Assembly: GCF_029227915.1 (NCBI RefSeq)
Contig: NC_079877.1
Location: 35,305,851 to 35,369,850, forward strand
Source: Hydractinia symbiolongicarpus
Taxonomy: Eukaryota > Cnidaria > Hydrozoa > Anthoathecata > Hydractiniidae
DNA length: 64,000 bases
Direction of reading: 5' to 3'
How positions within the stretch are numbered: the stretch's first letter is position 1; every line of letters starts with the position of its first letter. Shown piece after piece: positions 62,050 to 64,000 of this stretch. Position numbers and translations under genes: made by a program. The notes beneath the pieces were generated by a model, which searched no databases, was not told where the DNA came from, and saw only the letters and a list, made by a program, of their open reading frames with translations.

Positions 62050-64000
62050 GTCTCATGCGCTTTAGTGGTGAAATAATAATTTAAAAAATCGTTCGGGAAA
62101 TGAGTTTACTCACTGGGTACTTTTCTTGTATACTTTTGATTATACGGGCCGAGTCCGGGATTTACGGGAAATCGCGGGTTTTCGTTTGCCGGCGATTAAA
62201 CTTCTTTTATTCAGCGTCTCATCAAAAATGAAAACATTTCTGAAAACTACAAGTCTCATGCGTTTTAGTGGTGAAAAAATAATTTAAAAATTCGTTCGGG
62301 AAATGAGTTTACTCACTGGGTACTTTCCTTGTATACTTTTGACTATACGGCCCGAGTCCGGGATTTACGGGAAATCGCGGGTTTTCGTTTGCCGGCGATT
62401 AAACTTCTTTTATTCAGCGTCTCATCAAAAATGAAAACATTTTTAAAAACTACAAGTGTCATAGGCTTTAGTGGTGAAAAGATTATTTAAAAAATCGTTT
62501 TGGAAATGAGTTTACTCACAGGGTACTTTCCTTGTATACTTTTGACTATACGGGCCGAGTCCGGGATTTACGGGAAATCGCAGGTTTTCGTTTGCCGGGG
62601 ATTAAACCACTTTCATTACACGTCTCATCAAAAATGAAAACATTTCCGAAATCTACAAGTCTCATGCATTTTAGTGGTGAAAAAATAATTTAAAATATCG
62701 TTCGGGAATTGAGTTTACTCCCTGGGTACTTTCGTTGTATACCTTTCACTATACGGGCCGAGTCCGGGGTTTACGGGAAATGGCGGGTTTTCGTTTGCCG
62801 GCGATTAAACTTCTTTTTTCAGCGTTTCATCAAAAATGAAAACATTTTTAAAAACTACAAGTCTCATGCGTTGTAGTGGTGAAAAAATAATTTAAAAAAT
62901 CGTTCGGAAAATGAGTTTACTCCCTGGGTACTTTTTTGTATACTTTTGACTATACGGGCCTAGTCCGGGATTTGCGGGAAATCGCAGGTTTTCGTTTGCC
63001 GGCGATTAAACTTCTTTTATTCAGCGTTTCATCAAAAATGAAAACATTTTTGAAAACTACAAGTCTCATGAGTTTTAGTGGTGAAAAAATATTTTAAAAA
63101 ATCGTTCGGAAAATGAGTTTACTCCCTGGGTACTTTCTTTATATACTTTTGACTATGCGGGCCGAGTCCGGAATTTACGGGAAGTCGCGGGTTTTCGTTT
63201 GCCGGCGTTTAAACTTCTTTTATTCAGCGTCTCATCAAAAATGAAAACATTTTTAAAAACTACAAGTCTCATGGGCTTTAGTGGTGAAATAATAATTTAA
63301 AAAATCGTTCGGGAAATGAGTATACACCCTGGGTACTTTCTTTGTATACTTTTGACTATACGGGCCGTGTCCGGTATTTACGGGAAATCGCAGGTTTTCG
63401 TTTGCCGGCGATTAAACCACTTTCATTAAGCGTCTCATCAAAAATGAAAACATTTCTGAAAACTACAAGTCGCATGCGTTTTAGTGGTGAAAAAATAATT
63501 TAAAATATCATTCGGGAATTGAGTTTACTCACAGGGTACTTTCTTTGTATACATTCGACTATACGGGCCAAGCCTAGGATTTACGGGAAATCGCGGGATT
63601 TCATTTGCCGGCGATTAAACCTCTTTTACTCAGCGTCTCATCAGAAATGAAAACATTTTTAAAAACTACAAGTCTCATGCGTTGTAGTGGTGAAAAAATA
63701 TTTTAAAAAATCGTTCGGAAAATGAGTTTACTCCCTGGGTACTTTCTTTGTATACTTTTGACTATACGGGCCGAGTCCGGGGTTTACGGGAAATGGCGGG
63801 TTTTCGTTTGGCGGCGATTAAACTTCTTTTATTCAGCGTCTCATCAAAAATGAAAACATTTCTGAAAACTACAAGTCTCATGCATTTTAGTGGTGGAAAA
63901 ATAATTTAAAAAATCGTTCGGGAAATGAGTTTACTGCCTGGGTACTTTCTTTGTATACTTTTGACTATATGGGCCGAGTCCGGGGTTTACGGGAAATGGC
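62050..64000 (+). repeat. More divergent monomers at the right end
   Basis: These roughly ten units stay in the 203-bp register but carry many private changes: TTTTGATTATACGG (62136), GATTATTTAAAA, CCGGGGATTAAACC, CATTACACGTCTC, CATTTCCGAAATC, TTTCACTATACGG, GTACTTTTTTGTATAC, TTTATATACTTTTG, CTATGCGGG, GGGAAGTCGCGG, GGCGTTTAAAC, GTATACACCC and AAGTCGCATG. The last block (63.55-63.85 kb) matches the CTAGGATTTACGG and GGCGGCG units of the dodecamer. Higher private divergence is what array edges usually show, but no edge is reached here. Confidence 0.75.

Larger units (their letters stand above)
1..64000 (+). repeat. Uninterrupted 203-bp tandem satellite array filling the window
   Basis: The motif GTTTGCCGGCGATTAAA, or its variant GTTTGAGGGCGATTAAA, recurs at a spacing of 203 bases through the window (first C of CCGGCG at 131, 334, 537, 740, 943, 1146 and 1349). 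About 315 copies fit, all in the same orientation, and both window ends lie inside a monomer. A consensus made by eye has about 38% GC and 14 CpG per monomer. Neighbouring monomers differ at linked diagnostic sites, while monomers several units apart can share rare variants, which is the signature of higher-order repeats. Arrays of this size and order are known from eukaryotic centromeres and heterochromatin; which location applies here is inference. I do not recognise the family. Confidence 0.98.

Noticed and set aside
1-64000. CRISPR-like array of repeats and spacers
   Set aside because: The whole 203-bp unit is conserved; there are no variable spacers between short repeats and no cas genes.
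1-64000. Ribosomal DNA spacer subrepeats
   Set aside because: Spacer subrepeats lie in short blocks between rRNA genes; here there are 64 kb of repeats and no rRNA sequence.
1-64000. Telomeric repeats
   Set aside because: No run of a short G-rich unit such as TTAGGG or TTTAGGG was seen; single TTTAGTGG occurrences are part of the monomer.

Overview
The whole 64,000-base window is one uninterrupted tandem satellite-DNA array. About 315 head-to-tail copies of a 203-base monomer lie in the same orientation from the first base to the last. I found no gene, RNA gene, transposon, CRISPR array or unique sequence on either strand. Open reading frames of roughly 60-120 codons occur, but they are the same satellite text read in different frames and I do not treat them as genes. 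Arrays like this are typical of centromeric, pericentromeric or other heterochromatic blocks of eukaryotic chromosomes. I do not recognise the family and cannot name the species.

The monomer has two halves. One half (about 105 bases, from the CGTTCGG block to the GCCGGCGATT block) carries about 12 of the 14 CpG dinucleotides and the sites GTATAC, often CCCGGG, and GCCGGC. The other half is AT-rich and carries a near-perfect short palindrome with arms TCAAAAATG and CATTTTTGA. I count about 38% GC in a consensus made by eye, with CpG nearly twice the random expectation. I sorted monomers into working types by linked diagnostic bases: A (GCCGAGTCCGGGG with AAATGGCGGG), B (ATTCAAC, CCACTTTCATTAAG, CATTTCTG), C (ATTCGAC, CATTTTTATAAAC, a pure-A run after GTGGTG), D (GGGATTTCG, CCTCTTTC, CAGTGGTGG), E (GCGCATTTTCG, GTTTGAGGGCG, GTTGAAG), F (GGGATTTCG or GGGTTTTCG with AGCGTCTTATC), G (AAAATTACAAG), H (TTTAGCGTCCCATCAAATATG), I (CACCCCGGG, CGCAGGTTTTCG, AGCGTTTCATC) and J (TTTGGAC, GAGTCCAGG or GAGTCTAGG, GTTTGAGGGCG). 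These names are mine.

Layout, left to right. Bases 1-1828 hold three A-B-C trimers (about 609 bp each). Bases 1829-2714 hold a 443-bp dimer twice, which includes a fused 240-bp monomer. Much of 1-10 kb reappears between 4.2 and 15.3 kb at offsets of 4170, 4336 and 5553 bases. Bases 11220-13655 hold a 1218-bp hexamer twice. From 17 to 22.7 kb there is a duplication at 3523 bases and, inside it, an apparently identical 646-bp tandem duplication. Then follow 8-mers (25.3-28.6 kb), an 18-mer against a shortened 16-mer copy (29.3-35.7 kb), 9-mers (36.5-40.1 kb), 10-mers (40.75-44.8 kb), an 8-mer register that runs about 10 kb with a nested 16-mer (44.8-54.5 kb), 8-mers again (55.2-58.3 kb) and 12-mers (57.2-62.0 kb). 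The last 2 kb carries clearly more private mutations, as if nearing an array edge.

The noteworthy biology is structural: many competing higher-order repeat registers in one array, a fused monomer copied around the first 20 kb, a CENP-B-box-like motif one base too short that is intact in some monomer types and broken in others, and a conserved hairpin-capable palindrome. All alignments were made by eye; no identity values were computed.
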